From NCBI GenBank assembly GCA_945906795.1, contig CAMDRO010000007.1, positions 1 through 64,000 on the forward strand: 64,000 bases of DNA, given 5' to 3'. The stretch comes from Spirosoma fluviale. GTDB lineage: Bacteria > Bacteroidota > Bacteroidia > Cytophagales > Spirosomataceae. The translations under genes and the position numbers were made by a program. Positions 24,834 through 33,641 of this stretch are shown here, one piece after another. The first letter of the stretch is position 1. The number at the start of each line of letters is the position of its first letter. The notes under the pieces are model-generated. The model was not told the origin of the DNA. It did no database searches and saw only the letters and a program-made list of their open reading frames with translations.

Positions 24834-25787
24834 ATGACTAAAATTTTACTCACAGGTGCCGCGGGGTTTATAGGTAGCCACGTAGCCGAATACCTTTTAG
24901 ATCAGGGCCATCAGGTTATTGGAATCGATAATTTTGATGATTTCTATGCGAGATCAATCAAAGAACAAAACATAATGGCTTGTCGTCAAAAACCCTCATT
25001 CACGTTCATTGAAGGCAATGTGGGGGACGTGGCCTTGTTCCTTCCAGAAGCAAATTTTGATGTGGTTATTCATCTTGCTGCGAAAGCAGGTGTCCGTCCT
25101 TCTATCGCCCAGCCTGAACAATACATAGATGCCAACTTGTGTCAAACCATGGCTTTGCTCCAATGGATGAAGGTTCATGGTATGCATAAATTGGTCTTTG
25201 CCTCTTCCTCTTCAGTTTATGGCAATAATGCGAAGGTCCCATTTGCTGAATCTGATCCGGTTGATCATCCGATTTCTCCTTATGCTTTCACAAAAAAGGC
25301 AGGAGAGTTGTTGACTCATACTTTTCACCATTTAGCCGATATTGATGTGATTAACCTTCGTTTTTTTACCGTATATGGCGAAAGACAAAGGCCCGATTTA
25401 GCGATTTATAAATTTGCCAAGGCAATGTTGGATGACCAACCAATTACGCTGTTTGGCAATGGCTCTACTTCTCGCGATTATACCTATGTAGGCGATATCG
25501 TTCAAGGAATTATCTCTTCCATGGAATATGTGATGTCGAATAGGCCGGTATTTGAAACGATTAATTTGGGAAGCAAAAATCCAATTCGGTTAATCGATTT
25601 AGTGCACTCTTTGGAGGAAATCATCGGCCAACCCGCTAATATCCATTGGATGGATATGCAGGACGGTGATGTGGATCGCACATTCGCTGACATACAAAAA
25701 GCGGGAAGACTCCTCCATTATACCCCCAATATAAGCCTCATGGATGGCTTAACTCGTTTTGTAGCTTGGTTAAAATTAAATAGCTAA
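24834..25787 (+). CDS. NAD-dependent nucleotide-sugar epimerase, UDP-glucuronate 4-epimerase-like
   Basis: 317-residue extended SDR. The NAD motif GAAGFIGSH is at residues 8-16, followed by GIDNFDDFY (typical of UDP-glucuronate epimerases), FASSSSVYG and the catalytic YAFTKK (Tyr-x-x-x-Lys), then RFFTVYGERQRPD. It probably interconverts UDP-glucuronate and UDP-galacturonate or a similar pair in the cytoplasm. First gene of a rightward run with a GT-C, a GT2 and an AsnB; the next gene starts 34 bases on. Confidence 0.88.
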   Translation: MTKILLTGAAGFIGSHVAEYLLDQGHQVIGIDNFDDFYARSIKEQNIMACRQKPSFTFIEGNVGDVALFLPEANFDVVIHLAAKAGVRPSIAQPEQYIDANLCQTMALLQWMKVHGMHKLVFASSSSVYGNNAKVPFAESDPVDHPISPYAFTKKAGELLTHTFHHLADIDVINLRFFTVYGERQRPDLAIYKFAKAMLDDQPITLFGNGSTSRDYTYVGDIVQGIISSMEYVMSNRPVFETINLGSKNPIRLIDLVHSLEEIIGQPANIHWMDMQDGDVDRTFADIQKAGRLLHYTPNISLMDGLTRFVAWLKLNS

Positions 25788-25821
25788 TTAATGCATCATA
25801 TTTTTGTAAGCTTTTCTTGAG

Positions 25822-27300
25822 ATGCCTAAATTAAGTACTTCTATCTTTTCAGGCATCTGCCTAAACCTGGTAAAAATGCTAGGCATATACTTGGTCATGG
25901 TTTTGCTTTTTCATCGCCCTGATTATTTTATCCACATTCATGGTGATACCATGAGCTATTTTGAGCCGATCATCCACTTGTTGGAGCAAGGCTCCTACAG
26001 CCCCGATTATCGCATGCCGGGATATGGATTTTTGTTTTATGGATTTTTTCTTTTGAGCCATTCCCAAGAGGCAAGCTTTTTTCTTATTGTCCTATTGCAA
26101 TTTATCTTAACGGGGATGGCCTATGGGTTAATAGCCCAAATGGTTTTTGAACTCACGGGCTCTCGTAAGTTTTATGCATTAAGTTTTCTGTTGATGGAGG
26201 TAAATTACTACCTACTTTTCGACTCCTACCTAAGTACGGAATCTATTGCCACCAGCTTGCTAATTCTCATTAGCTATTTATGCTTCCGACCAGGTCGATT
26301 CCCTCTATTCATGGGCTTAGCGGTTTGTTGGCTCATTTTCCTGAAATCTATTTTTTGCCTCCTTTTTATCCCTTTAGGATTTTATCTTTTGCAAAAAAAA
26401 CTTTCTAAACGCTTTTTCCTACTTTTATTAATTCCCCTTGTTTTAATCGAAGGCTCCTGGATCTTAAGAAACGCCATCAAATTCCATGCTTTTGTTCCCC
26501 TCACCTATCAAACATTTTATCCAGAGGGGCAGTATGGAAGTATTTATGGATTCCAGTCGATACAAGAAATCATCCGTGCCTATGGGGGTTCTCACCAGTT
26601 CTGGCGCATGGACTCAGAGGCCGCTTGGTATTTTTCGGGTGGTTTTGCAGATCCAGTTTTTATCCAAGGGATACCCTATCCAAATTTTAAGGAGGAGCAA
26701 TTTGTGAAACCCAATCCTCGTTTCATGACAAGCCAAATGAACTTGGATTCCTTGCTTAAACTTAAACGTGCCATGACGTCAGTGTATTTGACGACGGTCA
26801 CTACTAAAAATCCGCAAAATATTCTGAAAGAATGCAAGGGTGAATTGGTATATATTCGTTCACGTAGTCCCCTATATGTAGCAAGCATTCGAAAGGAAAA
26901 GCCTTCTCTTTTTTATGTGGAGGCTAATTTTCTGCGCCTTAAAAACATATTCTTTACCATTTATTTTTTCGATAATGTTTTTCGGAATCCTGCGATTTAT
27001 GCGCGCTTAAATCCTTTTTTAAATGCTAGCTTGCAAGCCTTTATTTACCTGATCAATGGTATGATGTGGTTTTTCTCATCTCTATCATTATTGATTACCT
27101 TGTATTTTGGCCTTCGCTGGAAAGATCCCAAGATTCTTACATGGCTTTCTTGGCTCAATGCCTATACATTATTTTTATACCTCTTTGTTTTTAAACAAGC
27201 AGAAGAAAGGTATTTTTGTGTATTGTATCCCATTTGGATTCTCATGAGTTTGACGGTGCTACATCGTATATTTAATTACCTACAAAGAAAATGGAATTAA
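25822..27300 (+). CDS. GT-C type glycosyltransferase-like membrane protein (ArnT/PMT related)
   Basis: 492 residues with about ten to twelve membrane helices. An acidic first loop (HIHGDTMSYFEP) is followed by YRMPGYGFLFYG and a WILRN motif, a layout found in ArnT/PMT-like GT-C enzymes that use polyprenyl-phosphate sugars as donors. That assignment fits the next gene, a polyprenyl-phosphate GT2 that overlaps it by 10 bases. No experimentally known subfamily is recognised. Confidence 0.7.
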   Translation: MPKLSTSIFSGICLNLVKMLGIYLVMVLLFHRPDYFIHIHGDTMSYFEPIIHLLEQGSYSPDYRMPGYGFLFYGFFLLSHSQEASFFLIVLLQFILTGMAYGLIAQMVFELTGSRKFYALSFLLMEVNYYLLFDSYLSTESIATSLLILISYLCFRPGRFPLFMGLAVCWLIFLKSIFCLLFIPLGFYLLQKKLSKRFFLLLLIPLVLIEGSWILRNAIKFHAFVPLTYQTFYPEGQYGSIYGFQSIQEIIRAYGGSHQFWRMDSEAAWYFSGGFADPVFIQGIPYPNFKEEQFVKPNPRFMTSQMNLDSLLKLKRAMTSVYLTTVTTKNPQNILKECKGELVYIRSRSPLYVASIRKEKPSLFYVEANFLRLKNIFFTIYFFDNVFRNPAIYARLNPFLNASLQAFIYLINGMMWFFSSLSLLITLYFGLRWKDPKILTWLSWLNAYTLFLYLFVFKQAEERYFCVLYPIWILMSLTVLHRIFNYLQRKWN

Positions 27301-28229
27301 CCGTCGTATTGCCTATCTACAATGAAGCTCCCTCCATTCCCCTCTTGTTTGAGGAGTTAGAACGGGCTGTAAAAGACTATCGTTATGAAATCATAGCGGT
27401 CAACGATGGGTCCAAAGATCAATCGTGGCCCGAATTACAAAAGATGGCTGCCAAAAACAATCGGATTAAATTGTTGAATTTTAGACGCAATTATGGGCAA
27501 ACAGCTGCGCTAAGTGCCGGCATCCAGGCTGCTTCAGGTGATATTATTGTGCTTATTGACAGTGATTTAGAGAATGACCCTAAGGACATTCGATTGTTGG
27601 TTGACAAATTAAATGAAGGATATGATGTGGTATCTGGTTGGCGCAAAGGAAGATGGGAAGGCCAATTTCTAACTCGGAAATTACCTTCTTTATTAGCTAA
27701 CCTACTCATCTCTAAAATTGGCGGAGTCCCCTTGCATGATTATGGATGCACCTTGAAGGCTTATCGGCGCGATATCGTTCAGGATGTCAAATTGTATGGC
27801 CAAATGCATCGCTTTATTCCTGTTTTTTGCAAATGGCAAGGTGGAACGGTAACGGAATTACCGGTAAGTTATCGGCCTAGGATGTTTGGGCAGTCCAACT
27901 ACGGTTTGTTTCGTATCTATAAAGTTATTTTAGATCTGATCTTAATTCGATTTTTAGAAAAGTTTATGACTAGGCCTATCCACTTTTTTGGGGGAGTGGG
28001 GATATTATCTTTTTTAATGAGTTTTTTCACCTTTGGTGTGGCGGGATATTTTAAGTTGATGGGCGAAAAAGATTTTGTGGAAACGCCTTTACCTATTTTG
28101 AGTGCTATGTTCTTTACGGTGGGGGTCTTAATGGTTCTCTTGGGTATTATATCTGAAATCATGATGCGGACTTATTTTGAGAGCCAAAATTCGGCACCAT
28201 TTTCCATTCGAGACCGAGTGAATTTCTAA
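27291..28229 (+). CDS. GT2 polyprenyl-phosphate glycosyltransferase (ArnC/GtrB/DPM1-like)
   Basis: 312-residue family-2 glycosyltransferase. GT-A core: VLPIYNEAPSIP, VNDGSKDQS, DSDLENDP (the metal-binding acidic motif), GWRKGRWE and DYGCTLKAYRRD. Two C-terminal membrane helices follow (about 230-295). Such enzymes load a sugar onto undecaprenyl phosphate at the cytoplasmic face for use by GT-C enzymes after flipping. It overlaps the upstream GT-C gene by 10 bases and ends one base before asnB. Confidence 0.92.
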   Translation: MELTVVLPIYNEAPSIPLLFEELERAVKDYRYEIIAVNDGSKDQSWPELQKMAAKNNRIKLLNFRRNYGQTAALSAGIQAASGDIIVLIDSDLENDPKDIRLLVDKLNEGYDVVSGWRKGRWEGQFLTRKLPSLLANLLISKIGGVPLHDYGCTLKAYRRDIVQDVKLYGQMHRFIPVFCKWQGGTVTELPVSYRPRMFGQSNYGLFRIYKVILDLILIRFLEKFMTRPIHFFGGVGILSFLMSFFTFGVAGYFKLMGEKDFVETPLPILSAMFFTVGVLMVLLGIISEIMMRTYFESQNSAPFSIRDRVNF

Positions 28230-28230
28230 T

Positions 28231-30099
28231 ATGTGTGGGATAGCAGGTTTTTGGGGGAAGGGTAATGAGTCCGTGATGCGAGCCATGACGGAGGCATTGC
28301 ATCATCGAGGGCCTGATTTTACAGGAACATTTTTTGATCCTAAAATGGCAATGGGTTTAGGCCAAGCCCGATTAAGTATTTTAGATCTTTCTTCTGGGGC
28401 ACATCAGCCATTTTTTTCTCTGGATAAGCGTTTTGCCATCGTCTTTAATGGGGAGATCTATAATTTTAAATCCATTCGGCAGGATTTAGTGGAACGCGGC
28501 TATGGTCCTTTTCGTACCCAGGGCGACACAGAAGTACTTTTAAAAGCCTATCAAGCGGATGGGATTGCTTGCCTTTCTAAACTGAATGGGATGTTTGCCT
28601 TTGCCATCTTTGACTATGAGCGAAATGAAATGGTGCTCGCAAGGGATCGAATGGGCAAAAAGCCTCTTTATATAGCCCAAGCCTCAAGTACTTTACTATT
28701 TGCCTCTGAGCTTAAAGCTATTTTAAAGCATCCTGAATTTAAATCGGAATTAAATGTCAATGCCCTAAATCATTATTTGACCTTAGATTATGTGCCCACC
28801 CCTACCAGTATTTTTGATGGAGTGGAGAAATTAGAAGGGGGACATTATTTACGCATTGATTATAAAGGTAACATCATTCGAGGCACTTTTTGGGAACCTA
28901 ATTTTATTCCTCTTGAGATTTCATTTGACGAATCCAAAGAGGAATTAGACCGGTTATTGGCAAAAGCTACGGCATTACGCTTAGTAGCAGACGTACCCGT
29001 AGGAATCTTTTTAAGCGGCGGATTGGACAGTAGTGCTGTAGCCTATTACGCCCAAAAGCAAGCTGTAAGCCCCATTCAAACATTCTCTATTGGCTTTAAC
29101 GAAAAGAGTTATGATGAACGGGCTTATGCGCAACAAGTAGCGAAACAATTAGGCACGGATCACCATGAACGTATTTTAACAGCCCAAGAGTCCATAGACC
29201 TGATTCCTACTGTTTTCTCTTCTTTGGATGAGCCATTTGCCGACCCCTCCATTTTACCTACCTATTTGCTTTCTCAATTTACACGCTCAAAAGTGACAGT
29301 GGCTTTAGGCGGGGACGGAAGTGATGAATTACTTGCCGGTTATCCTACTTTTATATCTGAGAAATTAGCCCCATTGATGTCTTGGATGCCATTTTCTATG
29401 GTTCAAGGATTACAAAAAATGGTTAATTTTTTACCAGCTAGTGATCGAAATATTTCTTTAGACTTTAAATTAAGGCAGTTTTTAAAAGGCTTTGAGAGCT
29501 CAAAGAGGTTTAGGCATAGCCATTGGCTCGGAAGTTTCAGTATTCCAGAAAAAAAGAAACTTTGGAATAAGGAACAATCTTTGAAAATCCCGCATCAAAA
29601 CACCTTGCGTGTGGTCGATAACTATATCTTGCGAGGTTCGGAGGAGGAATTGATTTATATGTATCTGAAGACCTATTTGCAGGATGATATTTTAGTGAAG
29701 GTAGACAGGGCCTCCATGATGAATTCCTTAGAAGTTCGCGCCCCTTTCATGGATGTACATGTGGTCGAGTTTCTAAATCGTCTGCCCTATGCATATAAAT
29801 TGAAAGGCTTTACTGGGAAACATTTACTGAAGGAAACGATGCGCGGGAAACTACCTGCAGACATTATTGATCGGCCAAAGAAGGGATTTGGAATACCGGT
29901 TTCCTTATGGCTAAAAAATGAATTAAAGGATCTCTGCAATGATTTATTGAGCAAAGAAGCCATTGAATCACAGGGCTTGTTTGATTATAATTACGTTGAG
30001 CAATTGAAGCAAAATCATTTTAAAGGCCGACAAAATAACCGGAAGGAATTATGGAATTTGATGGTATTTCAGTTGTGGCGACGTAATTTCTTAAAATGA
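28231..30099 (+). CDS. asnB: asparagine synthase (glutamine-hydrolysing) family protein
   Basis: 622-residue AsnB. The N-terminal glutaminase domain begins with the catalytic Cys2 (MCGIAGFWG) and has HHRGPDF and FNGEIYNF. The synthetase domain carries the ATP pyrophosphatase loop SGGLDSS at 262-268. In surface-polysaccharide loci, AsnB-like proteins such as WbpS are associated with amidation of uronic acids. Its place after a UDP-glucuronate-type epimerase makes that role as plausible as free asparagine synthesis (inference). Convergent with the Wzi-like gene, 50 bases away. Confidence 0.9.
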   Translation: MCGIAGFWGKGNESVMRAMTEALHHRGPDFTGTFFDPKMAMGLGQARLSILDLSSGAHQPFFSLDKRFAIVFNGEIYNFKSIRQDLVERGYGPFRTQGDTEVLLKAYQADGIACLSKLNGMFAFAIFDYERNEMVLARDRMGKKPLYIAQASSTLLFASELKAILKHPEFKSELNVNALNHYLTLDYVPTPTSIFDGVEKLEGGHYLRIDYKGNIIRGTFWEPNFIPLEISFDESKEELDRLLAKATALRLVADVPVGIFLSGGLDSSAVAYYAQKQAVSPIQTFSIGFNEKSYDERAYAQQVAKQLGTDHHERILTAQESIDLIPTVFSSLDEPFADPSILPTYLLSQFTRSKVTVALGGDGSDELLAGYPTFISEKLAPLMSWMPFSMVQGLQKMVNFLPASDRNISLDFKLRQFLKGFESSKRFRHSHWLGSFSIPEKKKLWNKEQSLKIPHQNTLRVVDNYILRGSEEELIYMYLKTYLQDDILVKVDRASMMNSLEVRAPFMDVHVVEFLNRLPYAYKLKGFTGKHLLKETMRGKLPADIIDRPKKGFGIPVSLWLKNELKDLCNDLLSKEAIESQGLFDYNYVEQLKQNHFKGRQNNRKELWNLMVFQLWRRNFLK

Positions 30100-30149
30100 T
30101 TAGCGTTATTTTTACCCTAATCTTAACCAATTCCATCAAATTTTTGCAG

Positions 30150-31562
30150 CTAGTTTAATGAATATTTTAAGCCTAGTGTCAGTCCTAAAGTATTGCTTAC
30201 TCGTTCACCTTGATCATAGCCAATTTCAGTGTGCAAACTTAAGTCTTTAGTGGCATTTTTTGAAATTTTAAAAGCTAATGATGTTTGGGGAATGAATCCA
30301 TCAAAATCTCGAATTGGGAAGCCAAAATATCGCGCACGCGTATGTAAACTATATGCAGCTCTCAGCTTCCAATAAAGATTATTTGGCAATTGCCCTTGAA
30401 GGCCCACATAATAGGCTTTTACAGCATTTAATGAAAATTCATAGCCATTTCTGCTTTTACTTTCCATATCATACACCAAAAAAGGAGTTCCAATTCCCCT
30501 ATTAAAGTAATGCCAACCTCCATGGGTACCATTAAAATTATTTTCAATTTCAGTCTTATGGGGGTCATCCATTTTTAATAATTTGGCTAAACCAGAATAA
30601 TATTGTCCTTGATTGGCTGTATAGACGTATTCAAATATGATATTTTGGAGCAATTTTGCTCGATTGAATTTTACACTGAGTCCAGTAATTCCATCATTCG
30701 CTGTCATTAGTGCTGCAATTCTTCCCGTCTCCCACGCAGTTTGTCGGTACAATGAAATAGTGCCCAATTTCGGCTTAATGTTTAGCATAAAATCAATGGA
30801 CCCTAAATGCGCTCCATATTGATACCCATATTCAGTTTGAGGTGCATTGGGATCCGTTTCGAGTAAAGTTCTATTTTTACTGGTAGTCACAACATAAAAA
30901 AAAGTATTTAACCCTTGTCCAAAAGCAGTCCCATCTTTATATTGCCCCGACCACATGACTTGATGATTGACTCCACCAAAAAAATTAATTAAAGCATTGC
31001 GCCTGCCTATTCGACCGTATAAAGTTTTTTGATGAAGAAATCCATCGAGGACGGGGCCTTGGTTGTCGAGCCAACCGTGTGCAAAGGTCATAAAAATACC
31101 TAAATGTCCTTTTGCGAAATCGACGTAATCTCTTGTACCAAACTGGATTTTGGGGATGGGAACTGCATTGCCAGACCAAGAGTAAAAACCGGATGTCATG
31201 GCTGTATCTCCTAAGCCATAAACTTCTTTTCTGCGGCCAACCCAGAATTCCCATTTACCTCGTCGGCCACTGACATAGGCCTCGGTCAACCAGAAGTCGT
31301 TCTGCTTTCCAGCCCAGCCTGTTGCCTGAACCTGGTATTTCCAATCATACTTTTTCTTCAAATTATAATTCTTGCCATTTCGAACGATCGCCACAATCCC
31401 AGGATTGTCTAATGGGATCGCCCCATACTGCAATCGACTCAGCCAAAAAGGCGTTGCGCCCACATCCGATACGATTGCCTGCAATTCGACACTAGAATGA
31501 TTGGTTGAATCCGCCAGCTTTGTCAAGGAAAGAATCGAACTTAGTAAAATCAATAAAGTCAT
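30150..31562 (-). CDS. Wzi-like capsule assembly outer-membrane beta-barrel protein
   Basis: 470 residues with a signal peptide (about 1-17) and alternating amphipathic strands through to the C-terminus, which ends LGLTLGLKYSLN as in outer-membrane barrels. The segments GRRGKWEFWVGRRKEVYGLGDT and RIGRRNALINFFGGVNHQVMWSG resemble the Wzi family, which anchors capsular or exopolysaccharide at the cell surface. This supports reading the neighbouring genes as a surface-polysaccharide locus. Opposite in direction to the epimerase-AsnB run. Confidence 0.82.
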   Translation of the reverse strand: MTLLILLSSILSLTKLADSTNHSSVELQAIVSDVGATPFWLSRLQYGAIPLDNPGIVAIVRNGKNYNLKKKYDWKYQVQATGWAGKQNDFWLTEAYVSGRRGKWEFWVGRRKEVYGLGDTAMTSGFYSWSGNAVPIPKIQFGTRDYVDFAKGHLGIFMTFAHGWLDNQGPVLDGFLHQKTLYGRIGRRNALINFFGGVNHQVMWSGQYKDGTAFGQGLNTFFYVVTTSKNRTLLETDPNAPQTEYGYQYGAHLGSIDFMLNIKPKLGTISLYRQTAWETGRIAALMTANDGITGLSVKFNRAKLLQNIIFEYVYTANQGQYYSGLAKLLKMDDPHKTEIENNFNGTHGGWHYFNRGIGTPFLVYDMESKSRNGYEFSLNAVKAYYVGLQGQLPNNLYWKLRAAYSLHTRARYFGFPIRDFDGFIPQTSLAFKISKNATKDLSLHTEIGYDQGERVSNTLGLTLGLKYSLN

Positions 31563-31681
31563 TAGAACTGGCTTTTGGAACCCTACAAAGTAATGGTTTT
31601 AATTTCAAAAAGGCAAGATGCGTTTAGTCAACGGTCACACTTTTCCTATTTTCAATTAATTTAACAATTTTCAACGCCTAA

Positions 31682-31712
31682 TTGGGATTAAAAAAAAATA
31701 TCCGTATTTTTG
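31682..31712 (+). promoter_or_regulatory. promoter of tRNA-Phe
   Basis: TTG at 31682-31684 and TATTTTTG at 31705-31712 are separated by 20 bases, matching the Bacteroidota consensus. Transcription would begin some 20 bases before the tRNA. Confidence 0.72.
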
Positions 31713-31740
31713 CAGTCCCAACGCACACGCCAGGGTGAAT

Positions 31741-31816
31741 GGTGGATTAGCTCAGTTGGTAGAGCATCGGACTGAAAATCCGTGTGTCCCCGGTTCGAGT
31801 CCGGGATCTACCACCA
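31741..31816 (+). tRNA. tRNA-Phe (anticodon GAA)
   Basis: Cloverleaf with acceptor GGTGGAT/ATCTACC, anticodon stem CGGAC-type with loop containing GAA, T-arm CCGGTTCGAGTCCGG, discriminator A at 31813 and encoded CCA at 31814-31816. It stands alone between Wzi and the transketolase genes, at the boundary to an AT-rich block; tRNA genes are common integration sites. Confidence 0.97.
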
Positions 31817-31826
31817 TTTCAATTAA

Positions 31827-31862
31827 TTAAAGCCCTTTATATGAAAATATAAAGGGCTTTAA
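31827..31862 (+). terminator. hairpin terminator after tRNA-Phe
   Basis: Perfect 16-bp stem (TTAAAGCCCTTTATAT and its complement) closed by a GAAA loop, 11 bases after the tRNA. The following sequence is AT-rich but has no long T-run. Confidence 0.75.
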
Positions 31863-31959
31863 AGTTTAATACCTTTAATTTTTTTTAATTATGGATTTAT
31901 GTTAAAAATTTTTATTTTTAGAAATAATTTAAATTTTAATTATCGTCAAATTCTTTATT

Positions 31960-32736
31960 TTGATACAGTTTTTATTAAGAAAAAATCTTTTAAATCTTTA
32001 TAATAGTGCAAATTGTGGGCATATTGCATGCTCTTTAAGTTGCATAGACATCCTATATGTATTATTTGAAAATAAATTAGATACAGAAAGAGTAATTTTA
32101 TCAAAAGGACACGCTGCTGGAGCCCTTTATGTAATTTTAAATTATTTTGGAGAAATTTCAGATGATGAATTAAGTACATTTTATCAGAATGGTACTAAAT
32201 TATCAGCACATCCTTCTGCTAATTCATTTAAAAATATTCCGTTTGCTCTCGGTTCACTTGGACATGGTTTCCCAATAGCTTGTGGGATGGCATTGGCAAA
32301 AAAAAATGAAAATAATAAGGATTTTGTTTACGTGTTAATGTCAGATGGAGAAACTAATGAGGGGACAACCTGGGAAGCCGCTCACTTTGCTGTTGCCAAT
32401 GAATTATCCAACTTAATTATTTGCATTGACCGAAATAGGCTTCAAGGCTTTGGGAAATTAACGGATATTTTAGGAGACACTGCGGATAAAAATAAATGGG
32501 AAAGTATTGGCTTTGAAGTTTTTGAAATTGATGGGCATGATTTAATATCACTTTCGGAATGCGTAGCAAATTGTAAGAGTTTAACCACGAACCGCCCAAA
32601 ATTAATTATTGCCAACACAGTTAAGGGGAAAGGAGTTGATTTTATGGAAAATGAAATGGAGTGGCATTATTTGCCAATGACAGGCGATCAATATAAAAAT
32701 GCCATGATGTCAATAGAAAAAAATTATCATGCGTAA
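31960..32736 (+). CDS. transketolase, N-terminal (ThDP-binding) subunit
   Basis: 258-residue equivalent of the first half of transketolase: NCGHIACSLSCIDILYVLF, SKGHAAGALY, GHGFPIACGMALA, and the ThDP/Mg motif SDGETNEG...DRNRLQ, where the usual GDG is SDG. Split transketolases occur as two subunits, and the partner follows with an 8-base overlap. No ATG fits: upstream ATGs are out of frame or blocked by a stop at 31930-31932. TTG at 31960 is the best start and gives an N-terminus of normal length. AT-rich and in a polysaccharide locus, so it probably serves a special sugar pathway, not the central pentose phosphate pathway (inference). Confidence 0.88.
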   Translation: MIQFLLRKNLLNLYNSANCGHIACSLSCIDILYVLFENKLDTERVILSKGHAAGALYVILNYFGEISDDELSTFYQNGTKLSAHPSANSFKNIPFALGSLGHGFPIACGMALAKKNENNKDFVYVLMSDGETNEGTTWEAAHFAVANELSNLIICIDRNRLQGFGKLTDILGDTADKNKWESIGFEVFEIDGHDLISLSECVANCKSLTTNRPKLIIANTVKGKGVDFMENEMEWHYLPMTGDQYKNAMMSIEKNYHA

Positions 32737-33637
32737 TCGATTTTCAAAAAAAATTCATGAGATTTTTGAAAAGCAAAATAACCTAATATTTTTAACAGGG
32801 GATTTGGGTTATAATGCATTAGAAAATATACAAGAGACTTTCCCCAAGCGGTTTTTAAATGCGGGTGTTGCTGAGCAAAATATGGTGGGTGTTGCTGCTG
32901 GATTAGCTTATGAAGGCAAATCTGTTTTTATTTACAGCATAGCTCCGTTTGTTGTTTTTAGATGTCTTGAACAAATAAAACTTGACATTTGCATTCATAA
33001 TCATCCGGTATTTATAATAGGGAATGGTGGAGGTTATGGGTATGGTATTATGGGGGCAACACATCATGCAATTGAAGACATAGCTTGCTTAAGTCCTTTA
33101 CCCAATATGATTTGTTGGGTGCCATCTTTTTTAGAAGATGTGGATTATTGTATTGAGCAAATTATAGAGAGAAAAGGCCCTGCATATCTTAGATTAGGAT
33201 TAGGGATTTCTTATCCAAACAAAATTGAAATAGGGTGCATCAATCATATTGTTAAATCAACAGAGGAATTAAAAGTTACAATTATATCTCAGGGCCCGAT
33301 TGTCAAATCGGTATTAAGTGCAATAGAGGGATTAACTGGAATAGACTTATTTACGATTTTGACGGTACCATTAACGTCAATTACTCAAAATTTATTAAAT
33401 AGTATTAGAACATCAAATAAGGTTTTAATTATAGAAGAGCATGTTGAAAGAGGGGGCTTAGCGGAACATTTAATTATTCAATTTGTTAAAATGAATTTAG
33501 GCATTCTTCACTATGAAACATTGTCAGCGAAGGGTTATCCTAGTAAAACATTTGGAAATCAAGAGTTTCATTTACAAGAGTCTGGTCTTGATTCAAAAAA
33601 TATAAAACAAGTTTTAACCAAATTATTAAATCAATAA
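32729..33637 (+). CDS. transketolase, C-terminal (pyrimidine-binding) subunit
   Basis: 302 residues matching the second half of transketolase. TGDLGYNALENIQ and FLNAGVAEQNMVGVAAGLA contain the catalytic glutamate that activates ThDP, followed by the pyrimidine-domain segment and a C-terminal domain with EEHVERGGLAEHL. It overlaps the N-terminal subunit gene by 8 bases, so the two are made together and should form a heterotetramer. Related to the C-terminal half of DXS-like enzymes, but the pairing with the N-terminal subunit supports transketolase. Confidence 0.9.
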   Translation: MRNRFSKKIHEIFEKQNNLIFLTGDLGYNALENIQETFPKRFLNAGVAEQNMVGVAAGLAYEGKSVFIYSIAPFVVFRCLEQIKLDICIHNHPVFIIGNGGGYGYGIMGATHHAIEDIACLSPLPNMICWVPSFLEDVDYCIEQIIERKGPAYLRLGLGISYPNKIEIGCINHIVKSTEELKVTIISQGPIVKSVLSAIEGLTGIDLFTILTVPLTSITQNLLNSIRTSNKVLIIEEHVERGGLAEHLIIQFVKMNLGILHYETLSAKGYPSKTFGNQEFHLQESGLDSKNIKQVLTKLLNQ

Positions 33638-33641
33638 GAAG

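Noticed and set aside
31741-31862. tRNA-Phe as an attachment site of an integrative element
   Set aside because: The adjacent AT-rich block is suggestive, but no integrase gene and no repeat of the tRNA 3' end was found downstream.
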